Shown here one piece after another: positions 41,093 through 49,364 of a DNA stretch of 64,000 bases. Positions within the stretch are counted from its first letter, which is position 1. The number at the start of each line of letters is the position of its first letter. The notes under the pieces were generated by a model. It worked only from the letters and a program-made list of their open reading frames with translations, had not been told where the DNA came from and made no database searches. Where the stretch lies: contig NZ_JAJKFK010000003.1 in NCBI RefSeq assembly GCF_021653975.1, positions 620,001-684,000 on the forward strand. The letters run 5' to 3'. Source of the DNA: Amycolatopsis sp. GM8. Lineage in GTDB: Bacteria > Actinomycetota > Actinomycetes > Mycobacteriales > Pseudonocardiaceae. Made by a program: the position numbers and the translations under genes.

Positions 41093-41790
41093 TCAAATTC
41101 GCAGCCAGACAGCCAGGTTCGCCACCACTTCCGCGGTGCCGTACCGGCCCAGCGGGACACATGCGGCGGTGCGTTCGTACGCGCCTTCCGGGTCGTCGAA
41201 GTCCACCTGGGCGGTCAGGTCGCGCGCCATCCGGGTGTGGGCGGTCAACGGGCGCGAGGGCGTTGACCCGGATGCCGAACGGGGCACCCTCCAGCGCGGC
41301 ACAGCAAGTCAGCCCGGCGACCGCGTGTTTTGCCGCCACGTAGGGGGAAAACGTCGCCGCGCCACGGATCGCGGCCTGCGAGGCGGTGTTCACGATCGCG
41401 ACGCCCCTGTGCCTTCATCACCTTCAGCACCGCGCGCAGGCCCAGGAACACCCCGCGCCCGTTGACCGCCCACACCCGGTCGAAGTCGGCCACCGGCAGC
41501 TCGGTCATCGGCGCCATCCGGCCCTCGATCCCGGCATTGTTGAAGAACAGGTCGATCTCCCCGTGCGCCCGTACCGCCCGCACCACGTAACCGTCCACTT
41601 CGGACTCGACGCTGACATCGGCGACTACCGGCAGCGCGTCCGCCAATCCGGCCGCCGCCTTCTCCAGCGCCTCCGCCACCCGGTCCACCATCACGACCTT
41701 CGCGCCCTCGTTGGTCAGCCGCGTCGAGACCGCCAGGCCGAACCCCGCCGCCGCGCCCGTCACCACCGCCACGCGTCCTTGGAACCTCAC
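41093..41790 (-). pseudogene. Short-chain dehydrogenase with two frameshifts
   Basis: From GTG 41790 the frame encodes the Rossmann start ('FQGRVAVVTGAAAGFGLAV'), 'LFFNNAGIEGR' and 'FDRVWAVNGRGVFLGLRAVL'. It then shifts to a second frame with the catalytic Tyr-Lys ('FSPYVAAKHAVAGLTCCAAL', 'GIRVNALAP') and to a third with 'LGRYGTAEVVANLAVWL' before an early stop at 41093. The usual C-terminal 'VTGAVLAVDGG' type end is absent. At least two indels and a truncation are needed. Confidence 0.85.
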
Positions 41791-42087
41791 CGCGCCACCT
41801 CCGCCGCGCCGGCAAGGATCGCTTGGTGGCGCTGGATGATCCCGGTCGTCCCAGTCGTGATCGGTCAGCAGGTACGGGGAACCGGCCCGCACCGCGTCGG
41901 CGAGCTTCGCCGCCACCTCGTCCGGCGACATCCCGTCCGCGAGTGTCGCGCGCTTCGACGACGCGGCCGCCGAACTCGTGGCCCAGCACCTGCCCTTCGG
42001 TGGTGGCGCCGGCGGCCGGCGCGTGCACGTCCAAGCCGCACAGCCCGCAGGCGTCGACCTCGACGATGCACACACCACTGCTTTCAT
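41787..42087 (-). pseudogene. Fused remnants of a zinc alcohol dehydrogenase N-terminus and an SDR C-terminus
   Basis: ATG 42087 starts 'MKAVV', then, in a shifted frame, comes 'VEVDACGLCGLDVHAP' and 'GHEFGGRVVEAR', the zinc-ADH N-domain with about 25 codons missing. At about 41945 it joins directly to an SDR-type C-terminus ('MSPDEVAAKLADAVRAG', 'LLTDHDWDDR'). After another 1-base shift this ends 'IIQRHQAILAGAAEVAR' at a stop (41787) overlapping the next SDR start. Several genes have been collapsed into this 300-bp stretch. Confidence 0.78.
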
Positions 42088-44285
42088 CCCCGCCGAGCCC
42101 AATGAGCAAATTTCTTTGTAGCGAGTCCGGTCAGGGCTGGCGGCAACGGGCCCTGATGCAGCACGCCGAGGCGCTGGGTGGCGCGGGTGAGCGCGACATA
42201 CAACTCGGCCGCGCCACGCGGTCCGTCGGCCAGGATCTGTTCCGGGGCCACGACGAGAACCGCGTCGAACTCCAGGCCCTTCGTCTCAGCCGGCGCCACC
42301 GCACCCGGCACGCCCGGCGGTCCGATCACGACGCTGGTACCTTCGCGACCTTCTTCCTCCCCAACGAATTCCTCGATGGCGGCGGGAAGTTCGTCCTCGG
42401 TGACCTGCCTGGCCCACGGCCGGACACCGGACGCGCGGACCGACTCCGGCGGGGTGACACCGGGCGCGAACTCGGCGAGCAGGGCGGCGGCGACGGCCAT
42501 GATCTCCGCCGGGGTGCGGTAGTTGACCGTCAGCGACCGGTAGACCCAGCGGCCCGGCACGTACGGCTCGAGCATCGTGTCCCACGACGTCGCGCCGGCC
42601 GGTGACCGGCGCTGCGCGAGGTCGCCGACCACCGTGAACGACCGGTTGGGGCAGCGCCGCATCAGCACTCGCCAGTCCATTTCGGACAGTTCCTGCGCCT
42701 CGTCGACGACGACGTGCCGGTAGGTCCAGTCCCGGTCCGCGGCAGCGCGTTCGGCGAGGTCCCGGGTGTCCTGCTCGACGAAGCGGTCGGCCAGGTCCTC
42801 GGCGTAGAGCAGGTCCTGCGCGACCAGGTTGACGTCGTCGTTCAGGTCCTCCCGCTTGATGAGGCTGTCCAGCACGTCGGCGGCGTACGCGGCCTCGGCC
42901 GCGCGCTGGCGCTCGGCGGCCTGCTCGGCGGCGCGGTCGGCCTCCTTGTCCCGGCCCAGCAGGTCGATCAGCTCGTCGAGCAGCGGCACGTCGGACACGG
43001 TCCAAGCGTCGCCTTTGGCACGCAACAACTCCTCGCCGGCACCGGCCGCCCGCAGCCGTTCGGGCGAGGAATAAAGCGATGCCAGCAGGGTTTCCGGCGT
43101 CAGGATCGGCCACAGTTCGTCGAGTGCCGCGGCGAACTTCTCGTCCACCGCGAGGTCCTTGAGCAGGCCTGCCCGCATGTTCTCCCATTCTTCGCGGTCG
43201 TCGCGGGTGAGCCAGCCGCGGCCGATCCGGCCGACCGCGCGTTCGGTGAGCACATAGGTGACGATCTCGGTGAACACCGCGCGGGCCTCGTTGTGCGGCA
43301 GCCCGCTGTCCCGCGCCTCCTGCCTGGCCCACTCGGCGGTCTCCGCGTCGATCCGCACCGTGACGTCCTTCAACTGGATCGGCACCGGCTCCGCCGGCAG
43401 CCGCTGCCGGTCGGCGATCGCCGCCGCGAGCACGTCGAGGATCTTCCGCGAACCCTTGAGCCGCGCGGCTGCCGGGCTGTCTTCGACGGTGACGCGCAGA
43501 CCGGGCAGCAGGCCGCCGGGGGTGGTGAACACGACGTCGGACTCGCCGAGCGACGGCAGCACGCGGCTGATGTGGTTGAGAAACGCCGGGTTGGGCCCGA
43601 CGACCAGCACACCGTGGCGTTCCATCCGCTCGCGCTGCGTGTAGAGCAGGTACGCGACGCGATGCAGCGCCACCACCGTTTTCCCGGTGCCCGGGCCGCC
43701 CTCGATCACCAGCACGCCCGGGTGGTCCAGGCGGATGATCTCGTCCTGCTCCGCCTGGATCGTCGCGACGATGTCGCGCATCCCCTCCCCGCGCGGCGCG
43801 TTGACCGCCGCGAGCAGAGCCGCGTCCCCGCGCTCGCCGCTGTCGGGGTGGCCGAACACCTCGTCGCTGAACTCGACCACCTGACGCCCGCGGGTGAGGA
43901 ACTGCCGCCGCCTGCGCATGTTCTCCGGGGTCGCGCCGGTGGCGGTGTAAAACGGGCGTGCGGCCGGTGCCCGCCAATCCAGCAGCATCGGTTCGTACTC
44001 GTTCTCGCCGTCGAAAAGGCCGATCCGGCCGATGTAGGAATGGTCCCCCGAAATGGTGTCCAGCCGGCCGAAACACAACCCGTTGTCCGCGACGTTCAGC
44101 CGCCGCACCTCCCGGTCCAGTGCGCGCACCTCGACGTCCCGTTCCATCGGCGCCCGGCCGTTTCCGCCCAGTGACGCCTGGTACGCCTCCTTCACCCGCG
44201 CGCGCTCGGCGTCGAGCCGCGTGTAGAGCCCGGCCACGTAGTCCCGCTCGGACCGCAATTCCGCTTCGTACCCCTGACTTGACAC
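42084..44285 (-). CDS. helR: HelR/HelD-like RNA polymerase recycling ATPase
   Basis: A 733-residue UvrD/HelD-family ATPase. An N-terminal coiled coil ('RSERDYVAGLYTRLDAERAR') precedes the split helicase core: Walker A 'EGGPGTGKTVVALHR', Walker B 'VVVDEAQELSEMDW', motif 'VGDLAQRRSPAGATSW' and a C-terminal 'LYVALTRATQRLGVL'. HelD/HelR proteins dislodge stalled RNA polymerase from DNA and, in actinomycetes, help survive rifampicin. GTG 44285 has GTGAGGGG upstream and matches family starts. A rifamycin-associated element was not recognised upstream. Confidence 0.9.
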   Translation of the reverse strand: MSSQGYEAELRSERDYVAGLYTRLDAERARVKEAYQASLGGNGRAPMERDVEVRALDREVRRLNVADNGLCFGRLDTISGDHSYIGRIGLFDGENEYEPMLLDWRAPAARPFYTATGATPENMRRRRQFLTRGRQVVEFSDEVFGHPDSGERGDAALLAAVNAPRGEGMRDIVATIQAEQDEIIRLDHPGVLVIEGGPGTGKTVVALHRVAYLLYTQRERMERHGVLVVGPNPAFLNHISRVLPSLGESDVVFTTPGGLLPGLRVTVEDSPAAARLKGSRKILDVLAAAIADRQRLPAEPVPIQLKDVTVRIDAETAEWARQEARDSGLPHNEARAVFTEIVTYVLTERAVGRIGRGWLTRDDREEWENMRAGLLKDLAVDEKFAAALDELWPILTPETLLASLYSSPERLRAAGAGEELLRAKGDAWTVSDVPLLDELIDLLGRDKEADRAAEQAAERQRAAEAAYAADVLDSLIKREDLNDDVNLVAQDLLYAEDLADRFVEQDTRDLAERAAADRDWTYRHVVVDEAQELSEMDWRVLMRRCPNRSFTVVGDLAQRRSPAGATSWDTMLEPYVPGRWVYRSLTVNYRTPAEIMAVAAALLAEFAPGVTPPESVRASGVRPWARQVTEDELPAAIEEFVGEEEGREGTSVVIGPPGVPGAVAPAETKGLEFDAVLVVAPEQILADGPRGAAELYVALTRATQRLGVLHQGPLPPALTGLATKKFAHWARRG

Positions 44286-44310
44286 AGGCCCCTCACAGTG
44301 CTTATTCTGA

Positions 44311-44376
44311 CAATAGAAGCGGCGAGTTCTCCATTGGCTTATGGAGGGCACGCCGATTTTTTATTGTCCACCCGGT
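44311..44376. promoter_or_regulatory. Nested inverted repeats upstream of helR
   Basis: Three pairs of arms nest around one centre: GACAATA/TATTGTC (outer), CGGCG/CGCCG (middle) and CTCCAT/ATGGAG (inner, 44329-44334 and 44341-44346, loop 6). The region is AT-rich for this genome. It could be a leader RNA structure, an operator, or the end of the upstream VOC gene transcript. Confidence 0.5.
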
Positions 44377-44397
44377 GTCAAGTCCGTGGTCAGCGCG

Positions 44398-44751
44398 CTA
44401 AGCGGGCTGCCAGAGCTCGATGCGGTTGCCCTCGGGGTCGGTGACCCAGCCGAAACGGCCCACGCCTGCCATGTCCTGGGTCTCGTCGGCCACGTCGGCG
44501 CCCTTGCCGCGCAGCTGGGCGAGCATGGCGTTCAGGTCACGGACCCGGAAGTTGAGCATGGTCTGCTGTGCGGCGGACCCGAAGTAGCCGGTCCCGGCCT
44601 CGAACGGGGCGAAAACGGTGGGGCCCGCCTGCTGATGCCACACGCCGTTCTCATCGGCATCGAGGCCGAGGCAGTCCCGATACCAGCGACCCAGGGCCGC
44701 CGGGTCCGCAGCGCGAATAAAGTAACCACCGATGCCGAGTACGCGTTCCAT
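44398..44751 (-). CDS. VOC/glyoxalase-family protein
   Basis: A 117-residue protein of the vicinal oxygen chelate fold, with 'GIGGYFIRAADPAALGRWYR' in the first module and 'GWVTDPEGNRIELWQP' in the second, where the Glu is a metal ligand. It may be a lyase, dioxygenase or antibiotic-binding protein. ATG 44751 is chosen because the N-terminus then matches family starts. It is divergent from an alcohol dehydrogenase. Confidence 0.83.
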   Translation of the reverse strand: MERVLGIGGYFIRAADPAALGRWYRDCLGLDADENGVWHQQAGPTVFAPFEAGTGYFGSAAQQTMLNFRVRDLNAMLAQLRGKGADVADETQDMAGVGRFGWVTDPEGNRIELWQPA

Positions 44752-44847
44752 ACCGTGATCCTGCCAGCGCGGTCCGGCCGAACGCTCACCCGGCATGAGT
44801 CCTTTGACGTATTTCTCGTACAGGTGTGCCGTTTCATACTTGCACCC

Positions 44848-45960
44848 GTGAAGACTGCGGCTGCTGTCCTATGGGAGTACGGCAAAGACTGGCAGATCGA
44901 GGAACTCGAACTCGACGAACCACGCGAAGGCGAGGTGCTCATCCGGCTCGCCGCCTCGGGGCTGTGCCATTCCGACGAACACGTCCGCGTCGGCGATCTG
45001 CCGCTGGAAGCGCTTCCCGGTATCGGCGGCCACGAGGGCGCCGGGATCGTCGAGCGCGCCGGTCCGAACGTGACGAAGGTGCGCGAAGGCGACCATGTGG
45101 TGCTGAGTTTCATTCCCGCGTGCGGCGAATGCGCGTGGTGCGCCGAGGGACACCAGAACCTGTGCGACGAGGGCGCCGGGTTGTCCGTCGGGTTGCAGCG
45201 CGACGGCACGTCCCGGCACCACGTGCGCGGCGCTGACGCCCGGCTGATGTGCATGCTCGGCACGTTCTCGCCGTACACCGTGGTGAGCCAGAGTTCGGCG
45301 ATCCGCATCGACGACGACATCCCGCTGGACAAGGCCGCGCTGGTCGGCTGCGGGGTGACGACGGGCTGGGGCACGGCCGTGTACGGCGCTCAGGTGCGGG
45401 CCGGGGACACGGTCGTCGTGCTCGGGATCGGTGGCGTGGGCGCGAATGCCGTGCAGGGCGCGCGGATCGCGGGCGCGACGAAGATCATCGCGATCGACCC
45501 GGCGGAGTTCAACCGCGAGCAGGCCCGGCATTTCGGCGCGACACACACCTTCGCGTCCACAAAGGACGCTCTGGCAGTGCTGCCGGACCTGACCCGCGGA
45601 CGGCTCGCGGACAAGGCGCTGATCACCGTGGACACCGCGACCCCGACGATCATCGCGGACGCGCTCTCGCTGGTGGGCAAGCTCGGGGTGGTCGCGCTGA
45701 CCTCGCTCGCGCCGGTCACCGCGCGGCAGGTGGAGCTGCCGATGTTCGAGCTGACCGCGTGGGAGAAGCGGATCGTCGGGTGCCTGTTCGGGCACGCGAA
45801 CCCCCGCGCCGACGTGCCGCGGCTGCTGGAGCTGTACCGGCAGGGCGACCTGCTGCTGGACGACCTGGTGACCCGCACGTACACGCTCGACGAGGTCAAC
45901 GACGGCTACCAGGACATGCGCAACCACCGCACCATCCGCGGCGTGATCCGCTACGAGTGA
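44848..45960 (+). CDS. NDMA-dependent-type zinc alcohol dehydrogenase
   Basis: A 370-residue class III-like alcohol dehydrogenase. Catalytic zinc ligands: Cys in 'SGLCHSDEH' and His in 'GIGGHEGAGIVE'. The structural zinc Cys cluster 'CGECAWCAEGHQNLCDEG' and nucleotide loop 'VVLGIGGVGANAVQG' are clear. The family (Rxyl_3153 type) uses a tightly bound NAD and an artificial acceptor in vitro, with a mycofactocin-type acceptor in vivo. GTG 44848 has no ribosome binding site, so it may be leaderless. It overlaps the convergent transketolase gene by 10 bp. Confidence 0.9.
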   Translation: MKTAAAVLWEYGKDWQIEELELDEPREGEVLIRLAASGLCHSDEHVRVGDLPLEALPGIGGHEGAGIVERAGPNVTKVREGDHVVLSFIPACGECAWCAEGHQNLCDEGAGLSVGLQRDGTSRHHVRGADARLMCMLGTFSPYTVVSQSSAIRIDDDIPLDKAALVGCGVTTGWGTAVYGAQVRAGDTVVVLGIGGVGANAVQGARIAGATKIIAIDPAEFNREQARHFGATHTFASTKDALAVLPDLTRGRLADKALITVDTATPTIIADALSLVGKLGVVALTSLAPVTARQVELPMFELTAWEKRIVGCLFGHANPRADVPRLLELYRQGDLLLDDLVTRTYTLDEVNDGYQDMRNHRTIRGVIRYE

Positions 45961-46934
45961 CCCACGGGTTGTTCGCCGTCGATGAGGGCCAGGGCGCGGC
46001 GGACGACGTTGCCGGTCGTCAGGCCGTAGTACTCGTACAGCTCGGCGGGGACGCCCGCTTCGAGGTCGACGTCGGGCAGGGCGAGGCGCGAGAGGTCGGC
46101 GCCGAGCTTGCGGCGGCCGGACACCTCCGCGACGAGGGCACCGAGGCCGCCGACCTCGTTGTGGTCCTCGACGGTCAGCGCCCGCCCGGTCCGCCGCAAC
46201 GACGTGACGATCGCGTCCTCGTCGAACGGCTTGAGGTACGCGGCGTCGTACACGTCGGCCTCGATCCCTTGCGCCTCAAGGCGTGCGGCCGCGCGCACGA
46301 CGAGGCCGGTCGCCAGGCCGTGCCCGATCAGCGTGACATCGTTGCCCTCGCGCAGCCGCGGCCACCGGCCGAACTCGATCTCCGGCGGGGTCTCGTAAAC
46401 CGGCTCGGCGCCTTCCGCGATGCGCAGGTACACCGGGCCCGGCACGTCGAGCGTCGCGCGCATCAGGCTCAGCACCGCGTTGCTGTCCGCCGGGGTCACG
46501 ATGACCATGTTCGTGATCGCCCGCGCGACCGCGATGTCCTCGACCGCGTGGTGGCTGGTCCCGAAATACCCCATCGCCAGCCCCGTCAGCCGCCCGACCA
46601 GCCGCACCGGCAGGTGGTTGTACGCGACGTCGGTGCGCAACTGCTCGGCGCATTTCAGCACCCCGAACGGCGACATCGAGTAGATGTAGGGCAGATACCC
46701 GCAGGTCGCGAGCCCGGCCGCGACCGAGATCGAGTTCGTCTCGGCGATGCCCAGCTCGACATAGCGCTCCGGGTACTTCTCGCGGAAATCGGCCAGCGTC
46801 GCACCCAGGTCCGCGCTCAGCGTAAGAATCCGGGGATCGTCGGCGGCGAGCGTGGCGATCGCGTGGCCGGCGGGGTTGGTCGCCAGCGCGGTGTGGATCT
46901 CGGCGTCGGTGAAGACGTCGACCATCCTGCTCAT
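45951..46934 (-). CDS. Transketolase-like C-terminal subunit
   Basis: A 327-residue protein with the pyrimidine-binding and C-terminal domains of transketolase/DXS-like split enzymes. The catalytic Glu is in 'YVELGIAETNSISVAAGLA', and the C-terminal domain carries 'LTVEDHNEVGGLG'. It overlaps the N-terminal-subunit gene by 4 bp, and both halves are needed to bind thiamine diphosphate. Split transketolases act on sugars or aldehydes in catabolic clusters. The substrate here is unknown. Confidence 0.88.
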   Translation of the reverse strand: MSRMVDVFTDAEIHTALATNPAGHAIATLAADDPRILTLSADLGATLADFREKYPERYVELGIAETNSISVAAGLATCGYLPYIYSMSPFGVLKCAEQLRTDVAYNHLPVRLVGRLTGLAMGYFGTSHHAVEDIAVARAITNMVIVTPADSNAVLSLMRATLDVPGPVYLRIAEGAEPVYETPPEIEFGRWPRLREGNDVTLIGHGLATGLVVRAAARLEAQGIEADVYDAAYLKPFDEDAIVTSLRRTGRALTVEDHNEVGGLGALVAEVSGRRKLGADLSRLALPDVDLEAGVPAELYEYYGLTTGNVVRRALALIDGEQPVGHS

Positions 46935-47693
46935 GACAGCCTTTCCTTGATCTCCAGCAGCACCGCGTCCCGCTGATCGGGTTCGAGCAGCCCGAGATGC
47001 CAGGCCTGCGGGGATTCCTCCATCATCGTCACTCCCCTGCCCTTCCGGGTCCGCGCGATCAAACAGACTGGCTTGCCTGCCAAGGGATCCGGCAGCGCGT
47101 CGAAGGCCGCGGTCAGGGCTTCCACGTCGTTACCGTCGATTTCCTCGACGTGCCAACCGAAAGACGCGAACCGCTCGCCGAGGGGTTCGATGTTCATCGC
47201 GTCCGATGTCGGGCCCGCGCCGGTCACGACGAACGTCCGGTAGTCACGCCCCGACATCCGTGCGCCGAGCGCGATCCCGGTCGCGACGGACAGGTTGTGG
47301 CCCAGCGCGCCGGAGCTGAAGTCGATGCCGGGCGCCAGCCGCATATTGGGATGGTCGTTTGAGCGGGGAACCCACTTTCCCGAACCGGCCGAGCCATTCG
47401 GCCGGGAAATAGCCGAGATCCGCCAGCACCGGCCACAATCCGGTGGCGACGTGTCCCTTTCCGAGCAGGAACCGGTCCCGGTCCGGCCAATCCGGTTCGG
47501 CCGGGCGCAGCCGCAGCACGTGGTAGTACAGGGTGGCGAAGATTTCCGCGCAGGAGAACGTACTCGAGTAGTGCCCGAGCCCGGCCTGATCGATCAGTTC
47601 GACGGTGCGCAGCCGGATCCAGTCCGCGCGTCCGCGCAGCTCGGCGGGCGCGACCGGCCGGCCCCGGTCGAGGGTGTGCTGCCCGGTTCCCAT
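46931..47693 (-). pseudogene. Transketolase-like N-terminal subunit, single-base frameshift
   Basis: ATG 47693 opens a normal transketolase N-domain ('ADWIRLRTVELIDQAGLGHY', 'FLLGKGHVATGLWPVLADLG'). At 47358-47360 a run of three A on the coding strand (CTC AAA CGA) shifts the frame. Dropping one A gives the expected 'SPLNDHPNMRLAPG', and the remaining frame continues with 'SSGALGHNLSVATGIALG' to a proper stop at 46931. One base is the only defect, so this may be a recent mutation, a sequencing error or a frameshifting site. The ThDP pyrophosphate part is downstream of the break. Confidence 0.85.
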
Positions 47694-47826
47694 AGCTCAT
47701 GAATAGCACCGATCACGCGTGCCGGGGAGCGACGCATGACGTATTCCCGGGCAACATTCGTCCATCGCCCGGGGCTCGGGCCCTTCCGTAGTTTGACAGA
47801 TATGCGAGCGTGAAGGGACGTGATCA
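47694..47826. promoter_or_regulatory. Divergent promoter region transketolase / Rieske operon
   Basis: A TTGACA hexamer occurs on the plus strand at 47794-47799 (within AGTTTGACAG). The ribosome binding site GAAGGGA lies 9 bp before the Rieske start. No strong palindrome was seen. Confidence 0.35.
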
Positions 47827-48294
47827 ATGCGGATCGTGGTGGCCCCCGTTGCCGAGTTCGCGCCGGGCGAACGGCGGATCGTGCGGGTCGGGAGGCGCTC
47901 CATCGGGGTGTTCCGGATCGGTGAGAAGTTCTATGCCCTCAACAACTACTGCCCGCACCAGGGTGGGCCGCTGTGCCTGGGGCGCACGGCGCCGACCGCG
48001 ACGTCGGCCGGCCCCGGCGACTTCGGCGTCAACGAGGACGTGTTCCTGGCCTGCCCGTGGCACGGCTGGGAATACGACGTGACCACCGGGCAGTCCTATC
48101 TCGGGCCCGGCGAGGCGCCCGTGCGCAGCTACGGCGTGGCAGTGGCGCCCGGTGCGCAGATCGGCGCGGATGCGAAGTTCCCGGACCGCGTGCCGGGTCC
48201 GTATGTCGCGGAAACGTATGACGTGCGGGTGGAAGACGACTACGTGGTGGTCGACACGACCACCCGGGCAGACAGGCAGGTGAAGACGCAGTGA
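47827..48294 (+). CDS. Rieske 2Fe-2S protein
   Basis: A 155-residue ferredoxin-like Rieske protein. The cluster ligands are Cys-His in 'NYCPHQGGPLC' and Cys-His in 'CPWHGWEYD'. A 20-residue insertion between the two boxes contains the Gly/Thr-rich 'APTATSAGPGDFGVNEDV', longer than in simple NirD-type ferredoxins. It overlaps the next amidohydrolase gene by 4 bp. It may be the electron carrier for a Rieske oxygenase, but no oxygenase alpha subunit is nearby. Confidence 0.88.
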   Translation: MRIVVAPVAEFAPGERRIVRVGRRSIGVFRIGEKFYALNNYCPHQGGPLCLGRTAPTATSAGPGDFGVNEDVFLACPWHGWEYDVTTGQSYLGPGEAPVRSYGVAVAPGAQIGADAKFPDRVPGPYVAETYDVRVEDDYVVVDTTTRADRQVKTQ

Positions 48295-49364
48295 CCACGA
48301 CCGAGCCGAAACAGCGCACCGCGCTCGTCGACGCCGACATCCATCCGACCGTGCCGGCCGCGCGGCTCGCCGAGAAGCTGCCCGAGCCGTGGCGCACCCG
48401 GTTCCAGCAGTTCGGCTCCCGGATCGCACCGCCGCCGGCGATGTACCCGCGCGTGCGCAACGGCGGGATGCGGCTGGATTCCTTTCCCGCCAACGGGATT
48501 CCCGGCAGCGACCTCGGCCTGCTGCGCGAGCAGGTGCTCGACGAGTACGGCGTCGGCCATGGCGTGCTGATTCCGTTGCAGGCGCACAGTTATGGCGCGG
48601 AGGCGCCGGACTACGCGCACGCGTTGTGCCACGCTCTCAACGAATGCCTGCGCGAAGACTTCCTCGAACCCGAACCGCGGCTGGTGAGCAGCATCTGCGT
48701 GCCGCACGAGTCGCCGGAGCTGGCGATCGCCGAGATCGAACACTACGCCGCCGATCCCCGCTTCGTCCAGGTGCTGTTCCCCGGTGGTGCGGAAACCTTT
48801 CTGGGGCACCAGAAGTACCTGCCGATCTACCGGGCGGCCGCGCGGGCCGGGCTGCCGATCGCGATCCACCTCGGCGGGATCGAGCAGCACCGCGGCGACG
48901 GCTGGCCGTCGTTCTACCTGGAGCACCACGCGTGGTTCGGCAACGTGATGGCGATGGTGGCCGCGAACCTGATCTGTGAAGGCGTTTTCGAGGATGTGCC
49001 GGATCTGCAGGTGGTTCTCGTCGAGGGCGGGATCGCGTGGTCGGTGCCACTACTGTGGAGCCTCGACGCGGCCTGGCCCCGGTTGCGCGCCGATGTGCCG
49101 AAGCTGCGCCGCAAGCCGTCCGAGTACTTCCGTGAGCACTTCTGGTTCTCGACGCAGCCGATCGAGGAACCGCCCGACCCCGCACACCTGCCGATGGCGT
49201 TGCGGCACACCGGGATGACCGACCGGATCCTGTTCGCCTCGGACTATCCGCACTGGGATTTCGACTCGCCGGCGACGGCGCTGCGGGACCTGCCGAAGGA
49301 TCTGCGGGACACCATCATGACCGGCAACGCCTACCGGCTCTACCACCGCCTGGAGCGCCCGTGA
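48291..49364 (+). CDS. Amidohydrolase-2 family protein (first of two)
   Basis: A 357-residue TIM-barrel amidohydrolase. The first metal motif HxH appears as DxH ('VDADIHPTVP', residues about 13-22). A barrel His is in 'PIAIHLGG' and the Asp/His in 'LFASDYPHWDFD' near residue 315. The family includes ACMSD-like decarboxylases and gamma-resorcylate/5-carboxyvanillate decarboxylases. Which reaction occurs cannot be said. It is coupled to the Rieske gene and to a second homologue. Confidence 0.85.
   Translation: MTTTEPKQRTALVDADIHPTVPAARLAEKLPEPWRTRFQQFGSRIAPPPAMYPRVRNGGMRLDSFPANGIPGSDLGLLREQVLDEYGVGHGVLIPLQAHSYGAEAPDYAHALCHALNECLREDFLEPEPRLVSSICVPHESPELAIAEIEHYAADPRFVQVLFPGGAETFLGHQKYLPIYRAAARAGLPIAIHLGGIEQHRGDGWPSFYLEHHAWFGNVMAMVAANLICEGVFEDVPDLQVVLVEGGIAWSVPLLWSLDAAWPRLRADVPKLRRKPSEYFREHFWFSTQPIEEPPDPAHLPMALRHTGMTDRILFASDYPHWDFDSPATALRDLPKDLRDTIMTGNAYRLYHRLERP

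Noticed and set aside
42714-44174. A 486-residue plus-strand reading frame opposite helR
   Set aside because: Antisense shadow of helR, without recognisable domains and without a ribosome binding site.
44286-44397. Rifamycin-associated element upstream of helR
   Set aside because: The expected long GC-rich palindrome of that element could not be found; the nested AT-rich repeats are a different sequence.
47340-47375. Programmed frameshift in the transketolase N-subunit
   Set aside because: No slippery heptamer, stop codon or stimulatory structure was seen next to the AAA; mutation or sequencing error is simpler.
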